In this document: piece after piece, positions 17,093-26,166 of the stretch
Layout: each line of letters starts with the position of its first letter
Position numbering within the stretch: position 1 is the stretch's first letter
Notes under the pieces: model-generated
The model's database searches: none
Seen by the model: the letters and a program-made list of their open reading frames with translations, nothing else
What the model was told of the DNA's origin: nothing
Translations under genes and position numbers: made by a program
DNA from: Chitinophaga sp. Cy-1792
GTDB lineage: Bacteria > Bacteroidota > Bacteroidia > Chitinophagales > Chitinophagaceae
DNA length: 64,000 nt
NCBI RefSeq assembly: GCF_011752935.1
Contig: NZ_VWWO01000002.1
Span: 2,542,001-2,606,000, forward strand
Direction: 5' to 3'

Positions 17093-17878
17093 ATGAAGAA
17101 GCTTTTATTTTTATTCCTGCTGCTAGGCGGTGTCAAAGCCATGGCCCAGCAGGAAGTCAGCGAAGATGAAATGAAAAAGGCCAATAACCCGCTGGCCAAC
17201 GCCAAAGCCATCAACCTGCAAAACTATTACGTACCTACGATTTATGATAATGCAGACATGCATGCCAATAGTATGCTGGTTCGGGTCATTCTACCGTTTG
17301 CCAATGGTAAAATCCTGACAAGATTTACTATGCCTTTTAATACCAATCCTACCACCGTGCAAAATGACGTTGCCAAATACGCCTCTGGTACCGGCGACCT
17401 CAGCTTTTTTGCGACTTATACCTTTACAAAACCGACTTCGCATCTGCTGATAGGTGCAGGACCATCCCTGTCTATTCCTACGGCGAATTCAGATTACACC
17501 GGCGCAGGTAAATGGCAGCTGGGTGGCGCATTTATCATATTCAATATGGCCTCTGCTGTAATACAGTACGGAGCACTGATTACCTATCTGGGATCCATTG
17601 CCGGACAGGAAGACAGGAGCTCTACCAGCGGTCTGCAAATACAACCCTTCCTCCTGGTTCAATTAGGGAAAGGTACCTACCTCCGCTCCACTGCACTCTC
17701 CACCATCAACATAGAAGGAAATACCTACAATGTACCTATCGGTGTTGGCCTGGGTAAAGTAGTCAAAGCCGGTAAAGCTGTATTCAACATATTCCTGGAA
17801 CCACAGTTTACCATAGTACACTATGGCGCCGGACAACCCGCCCTGCAACTCTTTGCTGGTATCAACTGTCAGTTTTGA
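17093..17878 (+). CDS. Outer-membrane beta-barrel protein, unknown function
   Basis: 261 residues with a signal peptide (MKKLLFLFLLLGGVKAMAQ). The mature protein alternates hydrophobic and polar residues with Gly/aromatic strand ends (DLSFFATYTFTKPTSHLLIGAGPSL-type strands, about eight to ten of them) and ends in the aromatic CQF, a usual barrel C-terminus. It resembles proteins annotated as transporter-like or neuromedin-U-like barrels. No partner is obvious; the next gene, a lipoprotein, lies 77 bp downstream. Confidence 0.6.
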   Translation: MKKLLFLFLLLGGVKAMAQQEVSEDEMKKANNPLANAKAINLQNYYVPTIYDNADMHANSMLVRVILPFANGKILTRFTMPFNTNPTTVQNDVAKYASGTGDLSFFATYTFTKPTSHLLIGAGPSLSIPTANSDYTGAGKWQLGGAFIIFNMASAVIQYGALITYLGSIAGQEDRSSTSGLQIQPFLLVQLGKGTYLRSTALSTINIEGNTYNVPIGVGLGKVVKAGKAVFNIFLEPQFTIVHYGAGQPALQLFAGINCQF

Positions 17879-17955
17879 TTTGCAGTCAAGGTCATCATCC
17901 AGCTAAAAAAATATTATAAACAAACCTTTTTTATAAACTTAAAAACTACTGTTCT

Positions 17956-18408
17956 ATGAAGTTTGCACGTTACCTCGTTTTTGCCGGCTCACTGGCTGTA
18001 GCATGTGGCAATCCACAAAAACAGGATGCACGGAATGCTGAATCAAAGGCGAATGAAGCTGCTCAGTCTGCCGCTGCCTCCGAAGTACAACAGGCCGCCA
18101 GCGACGCAAATGCGGTGAATGCCGTGAAAGCAGCCATCCAATCCAATATCAACGATGCCATGTCGAAAATCGCCATGCCGGATTTTAAGAAGAATAACGC
18201 AAAATCTTTTGCCAACGACTTCCATAAATACCTCTCCGAGCTGGTGAATGCGAATAGCGGCAAAAAAGCCGGTGAATACATGGACAAGCTAACGGCTTTA
18301 AGACAGGAATATGATAAAAAAGCAGATAAACTCGATCCTGCAGACAAAGAAAAACTCAAAAAATATGTAAACGACATGCTGAATGCCGTGCAAAATGCCA
18401 ATCCATGA
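17956..18408 (+). CDS. Small helical lipoprotein, unknown function
   Basis: 150 residues. The lipobox LAVAC puts the lipidated Cys near residue 17. The mature part is very rich in Ala, Lys, Asp and Asn and looks like a long helix or coiled coil (NAVKAAIQSNINDAMSKIA, LSELVNANSGKKAGEYMDKL, DPADKEKLKKYVNDML). No family recognised. Ends in a strong terminator. Confidence 0.65.
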   Translation: MKFARYLVFAGSLAVACGNPQKQDARNAESKANEAAQSAAASEVQQAASDANAVNAVKAAIQSNINDAMSKIAMPDFKKNNAKSFANDFHKYLSELVNANSGKKAGEYMDKLTALRQEYDKKADKLDPADKEKLKKYVNDMLNAVQNANP

Positions 18409-18432
18409 TGTAGTTTAAGGGTTTTAAATCAG

Positions 18433-18474
18433 GGGCCGGCCAGGAAGCATTGCTTTTCCTGGCCGGCCCTTTTT
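18433..18474 (+). terminator. Intrinsic terminator
   Basis: GGGCCGGCCAGGAA pairs with TTCCTGGCCGGCCC across a short loop, followed by TTTTT. The GC-rich stem stands out from its surroundings. Confidence 0.9.
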
Positions 18475-18540
18475 CTTTTACTGCCGCCTCATTACAGTAT
18501 CTCATGCGATATTTATCGACCATAGTAATTTATTGTCAGC

Positions 18541-18987
18541 ATGAATAATCGCTTTATTATTGTTTGTCCTAAATGTCAGCAGGACAATGGATTCGACAAA
18601 CTGTCCAACAGGCCTGCTGCATGTAAGAATTGTGGCGCCGCCCTCGCAGATTCACTGCCTGCAGAGAAACAGAAAACGCCCGTTGGCATTATCATTACGA
18701 ACCAGGAAAGTAATGACAATTTCATCCTGAAATTTTTTGAACTGGCCTTCTTCGGGAGAGAACATATGGGCAAAACTCTTTTCCGCCCACATGTAGAAAT
18801 CAGCAGAAGACATTTCCTGATCAAACTCAGTAAAAATCAATATTACATACAGGACCTGGGATCCATGGCCGGTACCTTCTTCGAGTTGGATGGCACCCAG
18901 ACAGACTGTAAAGAGCCGGTGCCACTGGTAGACGGCGGTACTATCATCCTCGGGAAAGACCGGTTTACCGTCAACATCCAGTACTAG
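18541..18987 (+). CDS. Zinc-ribbon and FHA-domain protein
   Basis: 148 residues, no signal peptide. Residues about 9-34 have two CxxC pairs (CPKCQQ and CKNCG) forming a probable zinc ribbon. The rest is a forkhead-associated domain: FGREHMGKTLF, ISRRHFLIKL (the conserved Ser-Arg-Arg-His), YYIQDLGSMAGTFF, GGTIILGKDRF. FHA domains bind phosphothreonine peptides, so it is probably a cytoplasmic signalling adaptor. No Ser/Thr kinase is seen nearby. Confidence 0.85.
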   Translation: MNNRFIIVCPKCQQDNGFDKLSNRPAACKNCGAALADSLPAEKQKTPVGIIITNQESNDNFILKFFELAFFGREHMGKTLFRPHVEISRRHFLIKLSKNQYYIQDLGSMAGTFFELDGTQTDCKEPVPLVDGGTIILGKDRFTVNIQY

Positions 18988-19095
18988 CACTAACGGCAAC
19001 GCATAACCAAATTGCCGGCATTTTCCGCTCCGGGAGGGATGCCGGCCAGCCACCCCTTCCCGGCAGAAAAACAGCAGCTATTCCCCCCTTTATGT

Positions 19096-19103
19096 TAACT
19101 TTG
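19096..19103 (+). promoter_or_regulatory. -7 box TAACTTTG upstream of the membrane-protein gene
   Basis: An exact TAnnTTTG match. Transcription would begin near 19108, so the ATG at 19092 would not be in the transcript and the start at 19134 is preferred. No clear -33 TTG was seen. Confidence 0.45.
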
Positions 19104-19133
19104 GGGCCGATTACCTCACATAATATCCGTATT

Positions 19134-20138
19134 ATGACGTTAACGACCCTTACCAAACGCTATCCTGCCAGTATACTTTCCGTGCTCTTATCCATCATCA
19201 CCAGCACCATATACCTCCTGCACCCTGCTATTACCCTTTTCTGGACCATTACAGGCATCATTGCCATTTTGGTGCCCATCACCTGGGCACGCGATACGAT
19301 CGCCGCAAAATCGTTCCGATGGCTGTCTTTCCTGCTGGTGCTCTCCCTTTCACTGAAAATAAGTGCCTTTCTGCTCAAATTACAGTTCCATTCCGCCCAA
19401 AGTATACTCCTGAACCATTACCTCTCCGCCGCCGTGATGCTGGTACTGGTAATTCGTATAGCCATGATCGTGAAACAGACGGTACACAACTATAACACGC
19501 TTAGCAAGGCCGCTCCTGCAGACGACTTCCTGGAAAAGATGCCTGTAGCGCTCAAAGGCGTTATATCCGGCGAAAAGCCCCGCGAGCTGCTGGCTTCAGA
19601 GATCGGGGTAATGTATTACCTCTACAAGGGTAATCAACCGGCGAAAGGGTTCAGCTATCACCGGTTTGGCGGCATCACCGCTGTATATATTGTCTTTATT
19701 TTCCTGTTGCTGATAGAAGGTGCCGGCACCACCATACTGCTGCACAAACTGGCACCACCGGTGATAGAACGCTCACTGTTACTTCTCAGTATCTATTCTG
19801 TTCTGTTTCTCATTGCACATATCCGCGCCATGAAACAGCGGCCCATATTGCTTACCAGCGAATACCTCCAGCTGCGATATGGCCTGCTGACATCTGTCAG
19901 AATCCCATGGACGGCCATCAAGGAGGTGGCCATGAATAAAAAGACCTTCACCAAAGGAAATGGAAATATCAAACTGGCACTGCTGAGTGCCATGGAGCAA
20001 CATAATATGCGGCTGGAACTACATATGCCGGTAAGCGTAAAATTGCTGTTTAAAGAGAAGAAAAATATTGCGCATATTTATTTCCGGGTAGATGACCAGC
20101 AGGAATTTATAAACAGTCTGCCAGCCCTTCCGCAATAA
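19134..20138 (+). CDS. Membrane protein with PH-like C-terminal region, unknown function
   Basis: 334 residues. The frame begins at ATG 19092, but that codon overlaps a TAnnTTTG box, so ATG 19134 (MTLTTLTKRYPAS) is chosen. Hydrophobic segments lie at about residues 10-30, 34-52, 62-80 and 95-115, and two more near 185-245. The soluble tail (LLTSEYLQLRYGLLTSVRIPW onwards) resembles a bacterial PH domain with strands ILLTSEYLQL, VRIPWTAIKEVAM and LRLELHM-like elements. Function unknown. Confidence 0.6.
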   Translation: MTLTTLTKRYPASILSVLLSIITSTIYLLHPAITLFWTITGIIAILVPITWARDTIAAKSFRWLSFLLVLSLSLKISAFLLKLQFHSAQSILLNHYLSAAVMLVLVIRIAMIVKQTVHNYNTLSKAAPADDFLEKMPVALKGVISGEKPRELLASEIGVMYYLYKGNQPAKGFSYHRFGGITAVYIVFIFLLLIEGAGTTILLHKLAPPVIERSLLLLSIYSVLFLIAHIRAMKQRPILLTSEYLQLRYGLLTSVRIPWTAIKEVAMNKKTFTKGNGNIKLALLSAMEQHNMRLELHMPVSVKLLFKEKKNIAHIYFRVDDQQEFINSLPALPQ

Positions 20139-20150
20139 GGATATACGGTT

Positions 20151-20903
20151 TCACCAGCCCGGGTACTTATTCCGGCCTGGTTCATCCGGATATAACTCCG
20201 GTAAGGGGGTGGATTGATATATTTTTTCTGCATCGATATCCAACGCGGTCAGGCGGCCATAGAAGCCCGCGCCGGTATCTACATCCCAGACATTGCAGGC
20301 ATGGATAGGCACGAAGGAATCGTAATTAATGGTAGGCGTATGCCCGATATAAATGGCCTTAAAGCGCGCCAGTTTCTTAGGCATTAACGCCGGGTGCGTA
20401 ACTACCCGCTTGTTCATAGTGATGGCCAGTTCCAGGAGGGTACGGTCTTTCGTCAGGATATCGGGCAACAATTCAAACGCCGGCCCGTCTGCGGCAGTAA
20501 AGCCGCCATGCACAAATAATCTGTTCTGCTCATCTGTAAAAAAATAGGACATACTACGGAAGAAATCCAGGTGTACCATCCGCTGTGCAGCAGAATAGCC
20601 CGCATAACTTTTAACGGTGGAAGCGCCATGGCCATACAACCAGGCATCCTTTAGTAACTGACCGCCTAACCACGACTCACACAACACATCATGATTTCCC
20701 TTGATAAAGACGCAATTGACCGACTGGTTCAGCCGTATCAGGTAGTCTATTACCTGTGCTGATTCCGACCAGCCATCCACATAGTCGCCCAGGAATACCA
20801 GCCGGTCGCTGGCAGTGGGTTTCAGCACAGCGATCAGCTGCTCCAAGGCTTTTAGTCCTCCATGGATATCACCGATCGCTATCGTTCTTGAAATCATGCT
20901 CAT
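20151..20903 (-). CDS. Serine/threonine-phosphatase-like metallophosphoesterase (paralogue 1)
   Basis: 250 residues. Calcineurin-like metal motifs are intact: AIGDIHGG (Asp-x-His), FLGDYVDGWSES (Gly-Asp-x-x-Asp), FIKGNHDVL (Gly-Asn-His-Asp), then IGHTPTINY with a late metal-binding His and HACNVWDVDTGAGF. This is the bacterial protein-phosphatase or ApaH-like subgroup. The start aligns with the paralogue (MHIISRTIAIGD). It lies 77 bp downstream of its tandem paralogue at 20981-21775. Confidence 0.88.
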   Translation of the reverse strand: MSMISRTIAIGDIHGGLKALEQLIAVLKPTASDRLVFLGDYVDGWSESAQVIDYLIRLNQSVNCVFIKGNHDVLCESWLGGQLLKDAWLYGHGASTVKSYAGYSAAQRMVHLDFFRSMSYFFTDEQNRLFVHGGFTAADGPAFELLPDILTKDRTLLELAITMNKRVVTHPALMPKKLARFKAIYIGHTPTINYDSFVPIHACNVWDVDTGAGFYGRLTALDIDAEKIYQSTPLPELYPDEPGRNKYPGW

Positions 20904-20980
20904 AACAGGTAAGCATATACGCTTTTTACATTTCCGGAAATATGATCCGCTATTTCAGGCAGATGATCAACAGAAATTTA

Positions 20981-21775
20981 TTAAAAATCTTCGAAATCAT
21001 CTTCATCGGGCGCTTCTTCCTCTTCCCACTCGAGGTAGCTGTTTCGTCCCTGTTCGTCAGGATATAGGTCTGGCAGGGGTTTGGACTGGTATACCTGTTC
21101 TGTGTCGATATCCATTGCCGTGAGCGGGCCATAGAAGCCAGCGCCGGTATCTATATCCCAGAGGTTGCAGGCATGAACCGGCTCAAAGGAATGATAGTTG
21201 ATGGTGGGCGTATGCCCGATGTAGATGCCCTTAAACTGCGCCATTTTTTCCGGCAGCCATGCAGGGTCATCCAGCACCATATCTTTCAGCGTGAAGGCCA
21301 GTTGCAGCAGTGAACGGTCGCGCGTGAGCAATTCCGGAAATGGTTCGGCGGCAGGGCCATCATCGGCAGTAAAGCCGCCATGCACAAACAACCTGTTTTG
21401 CTCATCTACAAAATAATAGCGGGTACGGCGGAAGAAATCCAGGTGCTTCCCGCGCTGTTCATCGGAATAGCCGGCATAGCTTTCAATGGTAGCAGCGCCG
21501 CTACCCTCGGCCCATTCCTCGTCAGGAAGGGCTCCGCTTAACCATAGTTCACACTGAACATCATGATTACCTTTGATAAAAATACAATTAACCGACTGCT
21601 CTAACTGTAGCAGGTAATCTATCACCTGCGCAGATTCAGACCAGCCGTCAACATAGTCGCCCAGGAAAATCAGGCGGTCGCCACCCAGGGGATTTAATAG
21701 TGCTATCACCTGCTCCAGTGCGCTCAGTCCACCATGTATATCGCCAATGGCTATCGTTCTTGAAATTATATGCAT
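20981..21775 (-). CDS. Serine/threonine-phosphatase-like metallophosphoesterase (paralogue 2)
   Basis: 264 residues, tandem paralogue of the gene at 20151-20903 with the same metal motifs (AIGDIHGG, FLGDYVDGW, FIKGNHDVQ, IGHTPTINY). It differs by an acidic C-terminal tail (WEEEEAPDEDDFEDF) absent from the other copy. Both copies keep all metal ligands, so both should be active phosphoesterases. Confidence 0.88.
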   Translation of the reverse strand: MHIISRTIAIGDIHGGLSALEQVIALLNPLGGDRLIFLGDYVDGWSESAQVIDYLLQLEQSVNCIFIKGNHDVQCELWLSGALPDEEWAEGSGAATIESYAGYSDEQRGKHLDFFRRTRYYFVDEQNRLFVHGGFTADDGPAAEPFPELLTRDRSLLQLAFTLKDMVLDDPAWLPEKMAQFKGIYIGHTPTINYHSFEPVHACNLWDIDTGAGFYGPLTAMDIDTEQVYQSKPLPDLYPDEQGRNSYLEWEEEEAPDEDDFEDF

Positions 21776-21803
21776 AACGGGGAAGTGTATACGTTATCAG
21801 GGA

Positions 21804-22004
21804 TTAAGAATTGCTCATTTTGGTTATAGACACATATTCCCTGCAATGATCACAAAAGATGTATCTATCCCAGTAATGCTCGTCAATCGGAACATCTATT
21901 ATCTGGAAATAACCTACATGACAGAGGTGGCATTGCACCTTTGCTGCAGGATCGGCTGCCAGCACTTTGGCCACGTCTATCCAGTTTCTTGTTATTTCAT
22001 CCAT
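21804..22004 (-). CDS. Small zinc-ribbon-like protein, unknown function
   Basis: 66 residues from ATG 22004 (MDEITRNWIDVAKVLAAD). A TTG at 22028 would add eight residues, and it falls immediately after the stop of the upstream gene. Two Cys pairs (CHLCHVG and CDHCREY) spaced by about 26 residues suggest a zinc-binding knuckle. It probably shares a transcript with the DUF2461 gene upstream. No family recognised. Confidence 0.55.
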   Translation of the reverse strand: MDEITRNWIDVAKVLAADPAAKVQCHLCHVGYFQIIDVPIDEHYWDRYIFCDHCREYVSITKMSNS

Positions 22005-22028
22005 AGGTGGGGTGTTATCAAAAATCAA

Positions 22029-22718
22029 TTATACACCATTACCATCACTGCTCAAAACTTCGCTCATGTAATCAAAGAATGGCCGCATAGCCTGAAAAGT
22101 TTTATCTGCTTCTTCCAGAAAGCCCGGACTAAGCACTTCTTCATCGCTGAACCTTCTGCGCAACAGAAATTGCTTGTACCTTAACAGATCGATGGCAGGA
22201 TGATCGTTCGGAAAGCCTTTGGGCGCAGTTTTCAGCTGCTCCCCTTCCAGTTCCCCAAATGTTTTGATAAATTTTTTTGAGGTGATGATTTTACGCACCG
22301 GCGTATCATCAAAAGCGATATCATCACGGATCAGCTTCAGGTCATCTGCCGAAGGCCCCCAGAAACCACCTCCAATAAAACTGTTATTATGTTCTATATG
22401 AAAATAATATCCGCCCCTACGCTGTTTGGTAGCCCGTTTGAAGCTTCCGCTCCAATGCGTTTTGTACGGCGTCTTATCATTGGAGAAACGGATATCCCTG
22501 TAAATCCTGTACAAGCTGTTTTTACCGGATGGCGTTTCGAGCACATCATGTTCATTCATTTTCTGCAATAGTGCTTCTGCAAATACTTCCATGGCCTGCC
22601 GGGCTTCCTCAAATTCCCCTTTATGTTCATTAAACCACTCTCTGTTATTATGCTGACCAAGTTTTTGAAGAAATTCAAAAGCTGTCGGGGAGATACCTGC
22701 CTTTTGTTTTTTAGCCAT
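22029..22718 (-). CDS. DUF2461-family protein
   Basis: 229 residues, cytoplasmic. The family's typical sequence is visible: FEFLQKLGQHNNREWFNEHK, YRIYRDIRFSNDKTPYKTH, GGYYFHIEHNNSFIGGGFWGP, FDDTPVRKIITSKKF. Biochemical function is not established for the family. It is followed within 25 bp by a small zinc-ribbon gene on the same strand. Confidence 0.85.
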   Translation of the reverse strand: MAKKQKAGISPTAFEFLQKLGQHNNREWFNEHKGEFEEARQAMEVFAEALLQKMNEHDVLETPSGKNSLYRIYRDIRFSNDKTPYKTHWSGSFKRATKQRRGGYYFHIEHNNSFIGGGFWGPSADDLKLIRDDIAFDDTPVRKIITSKKFIKTFGELEGEQLKTAPKGFPNDHPAIDLLRYKQFLLRRRFSDEEVLSPGFLEEADKTFQAMRPFFDYMSEVLSSDGNGV

Positions 22719-22787
22719 ATGTTTTAAAATTTTATCCCGGGAGATAGCTGCAATGTACTAAATATAAATCTACACAATCTCCATCAC

Positions 22788-23549
22788 TCAAATCAGCAAT
22801 ATTGACTCCGCAATGCGACAGGCTTCCATGGAATTGCTTACATGTAATTTTTCCAGGATATTCTGCCGGTGACGATTGACGGTAAAGAGACTGATAGATA
22901 ATATGTCTGCAATTTCCCGGCTACGTTTACCATCCTTTATCAGTTTCAGAACCGCCAGTTCCCGCCTGGTAAGGAATTCATTTCCTTCCGGGTCATCCAC
23001 CGGTACCAGCTTCCCGGTACGGGTATTAATGATGGCGCCGTGGTACCCCGGATGCTCCGTATGAACAGACCCAATATTATAGAGACATAATGCCAGTTGT
23101 ACCGTACCATGGATGGTACTGCTGAGATAAAATATTCTGTGCTGTACCGGTACAAAAGCCCCTGTTTTACCGCGCATCTGCATACGGCTCTGCACTTGCC
23201 AGGCCGACCTTTCTGCCACAGGTATACTTTTAAGGAATTGAAAATACTGGTGCTCCAGCGAATATTTTTCCAGCAGGTCGGCAGGCCGTATCCTGCTGAA
23301 GATTTCCTCTTCCCAGATGGAGTCAATGACTTTCGCTTCCCTGTGGGCAGGTATTCCCAGCTCCTCTCCTGCACCACCGGTATAGATGTAGCTTCGGTTT
23401 TCCTTCATGTCACTTAAAACACTGATGGCATTTTCTACCTGCGCATACATTTGTGCTACCAGGATGGCATTATGCAGGGCCGTTTCATCTGCGGCATCAA
23501 CAAAGTGCTGTTGCAAAAGTATTTCGTTCAGGCGCGCTCTGTCCTTCAT
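22788..23549 (-). CDS. LuxR-type transcriptional regulator with PAS-like sensor part
   Basis: 253 residues. The C-terminal 60 residues are a LuxR/NarL helix-turn-helix: LTRRELAVLKLIKDGKRSRE, IADILSISLFTVNRHRQNI, LEKLHVSNSMEA. The N-terminal 180 residues lack a receiver domain and look like a PAS-type sensory domain (QVQSRMQMRGKTGAFVPVQH, IFYLSSTIHGTVQLALCLYN). It is divergent from the DUF1349 gene, with an 18-bp palindrome in between that overlaps that gene's promoter. Control of that gene, itself or both is inferred. Confidence 0.8.
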   Translation of the reverse strand: MKDRARLNEILLQQHFVDAADETALHNAILVAQMYAQVENAISVLSDMKENRSYIYTGGAGEELGIPAHREAKVIDSIWEEEIFSRIRPADLLEKYSLEHQYFQFLKSIPVAERSAWQVQSRMQMRGKTGAFVPVQHRIFYLSSTIHGTVQLALCLYNIGSVHTEHPGYHGAIINTRTGKLVPVDDPEGNEFLTRRELAVLKLIKDGKRSREIADILSISLFTVNRHRQNILEKLHVSNSMEACRIAESILLI

Positions 23550-23612
23550 CTGTTATATTTTTCCCAGGGCGATCATCTGCCAAAACCGCCACCAGCAATA
23601 ATTACGACAAAA

Positions 23613-23630
23613 ATGGTTATTAATAACCAT
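23613..23630. promoter_or_regulatory. Perfect 18-bp palindrome, likely operator
   Basis: ATGGTTATTAATAACCAT is its own reverse complement. It lies between the divergent LuxR-type gene and the DUF1349 gene and touches the TTG of the latter's promoter, so a bound protein should affect transcription. Confidence 0.6.
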
Positions 23631-23660
23631 TGTCCGTAAAATGCGTAGCCACTAGCTTTG
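23630..23660 (+). promoter_or_regulatory. Promoter TTG-N20-TAGCTTTG for the DUF1349 gene
   Basis: A TTG at 23630-23632 and an exact TAnnTTTG at 23653-23660 with 20 bp between them. The predicted start is near 23666, giving a leader of about 43 nt to the ATG at 23709. This is the best promoter match noted in the window. Confidence 0.65.
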
Positions 23661-23708
23661 TGCTGCCAATACTACCATGGATATTTAATCAATTACCAGA
23701 AACAAGAT

Positions 23709-24362
23709 ATGAAGAAATTTTTGTTGACAGCGCTGACGTTATCAGCATTGCAGACGGTATATGCCCAGACTTTAGAAAAGATGCAATGGTTTAACGAACC
23801 GTCAAAATGGGAGGTAAAAAACAATGCACTTTCTATGTCGGTAACACCACAAACCGACTACTGGCGGATTTCTCACTATGGATTTACCGTTGACGACGCA
23901 CCGTTTTATTATGCCACCTACGGCGGAGAGTTTGAAGTAAAAGTAAAACTGACGGGTGCCTATAAATCACGTTTCGATCAGATGGGCCTGATGATCAGGG
24001 CAGACCAGGAAAACTACATCAAAACAGGTATCGAATTCTATGATGGTAAATTCAATGTAAGCACAGTGGTGACACACCATACAAGCGACTGGAGCGTGCT
24101 GCCGCTGGAAAAGACGCCGCCGTTCATTTGGGTAAAGGCAGTACGAAGACTGGATGCCATAGAAATTTACTACTCCTATGACGATAAAAATTATATCATG
24201 ACCAGGAATGCCCCTATGAAGGATAATCAGCCGCTGATGGTAGGTCTGATGGCAGCCTCGCCGGATGGCGATGGCTTCCATGCGGTATTTGAATCATTTT
24301 CTGTAAAGCACCTGCCGGATGCACGCAGGCTGCAATGGTTAAAAAATAACGCAGCGCAGTAA
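23709..24362 (+). CDS. Secreted DUF1349-family protein
   Basis: 217 residues. The frame extends upstream to 23658, but that lies on the promoter box; ATG 23709 starts a clean signal peptide (MKKFLLTALTLSALQTVYAQ). The concanavalin-like beta-sandwich of DUF1349 is visible: WFNEPSKWEVKNNALSMSVT, TDYWRISHYGFTVDDAPFYY, GEFEVKVKLTGAYKSRFDQM, GLMIRADQENYIKTGIEF, and MTRNAPMKDNQPLMVGLMAA. Related proteins are thought to bind carbohydrate. A divergent LuxR-type gene and a palindrome upstream suggest dedicated control. Confidence 0.8.
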   Translation: MKKFLLTALTLSALQTVYAQTLEKMQWFNEPSKWEVKNNALSMSVTPQTDYWRISHYGFTVDDAPFYYATYGGEFEVKVKLTGAYKSRFDQMGLMIRADQENYIKTGIEFYDGKFNVSTVVTHHTSDWSVLPLEKTPPFIWVKAVRRLDAIEIYYSYDDKNYIMTRNAPMKDNQPLMVGLMAASPDGDGFHAVFESFSVKHLPDARRLQWLKNNAAQ

Positions 24363-24405
24363 GTTCCGCTATTCTTAAACGGTTACCATTATTAAAATTC
24401 CGGTT

Positions 24406-26166
24406 TCATCCATTGTTGTTTGCCTGGTGTGCTGCCGCCTGTTGTAAAATATCCGCAAAAACCTTCATCGCACTCATGCCCAGCGGCTTTGTCAATACAG
24501 CGCTGGCGCCCATCTCCATAAATTCTTCCTGGCATTCCTTAAAACTTGTTGCCGTCACTATGATGACAGGAATATGTTTTAGCGCATCAGTACTTTTGAT
24601 ATAAAGCAGGATATCCTTCCCCGATTGAGCGGCATTCAGTTCTGCATCGAGCAGGATAAGGTCTGGCCGGATATCCCGGGCCATACGCAGTCCGGAGGTA
24701 CCTTCCCGGGCGTAGTAGTTGGCACATTTACGGAAAAGGTGGTGCTGACTTTTAAAGTTGATGTCTTCATCGTCGATGAGCAGGATTTTCTTTCCGCTGA
24801 TGACGGCATCCTGGCGTGTTGCTGTAATCACGGGAGAAGCCGACGGCAGCAGTTTTTCATTGGCCACTACCGGAATTTTCACGACAAAAGTGATTTCCTC
24901 TCCCGGGCTCCCCGCCTGCAGGAGGATATCACCGCCAAGTCGTCTGGCGAATTTCCTGGAGATTTCGAGGCCGAGGCCGGACCCACCGGTAGCGGTATAA
25001 TCGGTGCTAACGAAGCTGGTAAAGAGTTCCCCCACCCGGTCATTTTCAAATGCGATGCCCTGGTTGGCCACACTTATCAGTAGCGTATTGGCATGGCATT
25101 CAAAGTCTACGTATATACGTAAAGGTGAATTAACCGGTGCATACTTTACCGCGTTTGAGATCAGGTTGAGCATAATTTGGCGGAGCATGGTCTCGTCTGT
25201 TGTTACGCGACGTGGCACCTGGTTGCTGGCATAGCTGATGTGGAGTTCCTGGCCTTTGTTACGTGCAGAAAGCACCATCATGTTATAGATGCTGGCCATG
25301 AAGCGTTTGAGTTCAAAGGACACCTTTACGATTTCTGAGGGGCGGCCTGCCTCTATTTTAGCTACCTCCTGGACGTTGTTGACCACTTTCAGTCCGTGGG
25401 TGGCAGCATCTATGATACTTTCCAGCAATTTCACGGTACGGTCGTCCAGGTTTTTATCATGGATATTATTAGAAGCCAGTGTGATGATGGCGCTTAACGG
25501 AGATTTCAGCTCATGGGAGGTTTCCACGAGGTATTTTCTTCTGTTGGCATCCGCCTCCCGCATCCTGATGAGCAGGTTATTGACCATCCGGATAAAGTCG
25601 GACGATACCGTAAGCGTGAGTACAAGCATCCCAAAGATGCTGAACCAGCGGAAAATATAAAGATTGGTATGGTCCAGCTGTATGGGCCGGATGATGTGGT
25701 AATGATTATTGTAGGCGGTGACTGCGAGCAGGAAGACGGTAACCAGCAGGTTGGCGGCCATTATACGCAGGTCACGGAAGATAAAGTACGAGCCCAGCAC
25801 CAGGAATACCAGGAGGAAGAACCCTACTACATTGGTATTGATGGCCATTCCCAGTAGTGCCCCGAAATAAATGGCAGAGAAGCTGTGTATGGCCAGCATA
25901 CAGAAGGCCGTTATTTTAGTGCTGGCCAGCCATTCGGTGATGTATATCAGGCTGAAGAAAACGGACCCTTCAAAGATGACACCGTACAGGAGGAGTTTAC
26001 TTTTTACCAGCCCGTAGAACAGCATACCAAAGGCAAACACCATGAAACCAGTCAGCAGGGATAACGTGTTTAAAATCCGCAATGCGGGTGCTTGTGCTTC
26101 ATCTACTTTGGCAGTGCCTGCATTAACCAGACGTTTAATAGCACTCAATAGGGATATAGGGCTCAT
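24406..26166 (-). CDS. Hybrid sensor histidine kinase with C-terminal receiver
   Basis: 586 residues. Residues about 25-200 contain six hydrophobic segments forming an integral-membrane sensor. The HisKA motif is VETSHELKSPLSAI near residue 215, followed by the ATPase N box (QIMLNLISNAVKYAP) and G box (GGSGLGLEISRKFARRLGG). From about residue 455 comes a receiver domain: KILLIDDEDINF, DLILLDAELNA with the phospho-accepting Asp, VIIVTATS and LTKPLGM with the conserved Lys. There is no DNA-binding output domain, so it must pass the signal to a partner protein or phosphotransfer module not found here. Convergent with the DUF1349 gene. Confidence 0.88.
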   Translation of the reverse strand: MSPISLLSAIKRLVNAGTAKVDEAQAPALRILNTLSLLTGFMVFAFGMLFYGLVKSKLLLYGVIFEGSVFFSLIYITEWLASTKITAFCMLAIHSFSAIYFGALLGMAINTNVVGFFLLVFLVLGSYFIFRDLRIMAANLLVTVFLLAVTAYNNHYHIIRPIQLDHTNLYIFRWFSIFGMLVLTLTVSSDFIRMVNNLLIRMREADANRRKYLVETSHELKSPLSAIITLASNNIHDKNLDDRTVKLLESIIDAATHGLKVVNNVQEVAKIEAGRPSEIVKVSFELKRFMASIYNMMVLSARNKGQELHISYASNQVPRRVTTDETMLRQIMLNLISNAVKYAPVNSPLRIYVDFECHANTLLISVANQGIAFENDRVGELFTSFVSTDYTATGGSGLGLEISRKFARRLGGDILLQAGSPGEEITFVVKIPVVANEKLLPSASPVITATRQDAVISGKKILLIDDEDINFKSQHHLFRKCANYYAREGTSGLRMARDIRPDLILLDAELNAAQSGKDILLYIKSTDALKHIPVIIVTATSFKECQEEFMEMGASAVLTKPLGMSAMKVFADILQQAAAHQANNNG

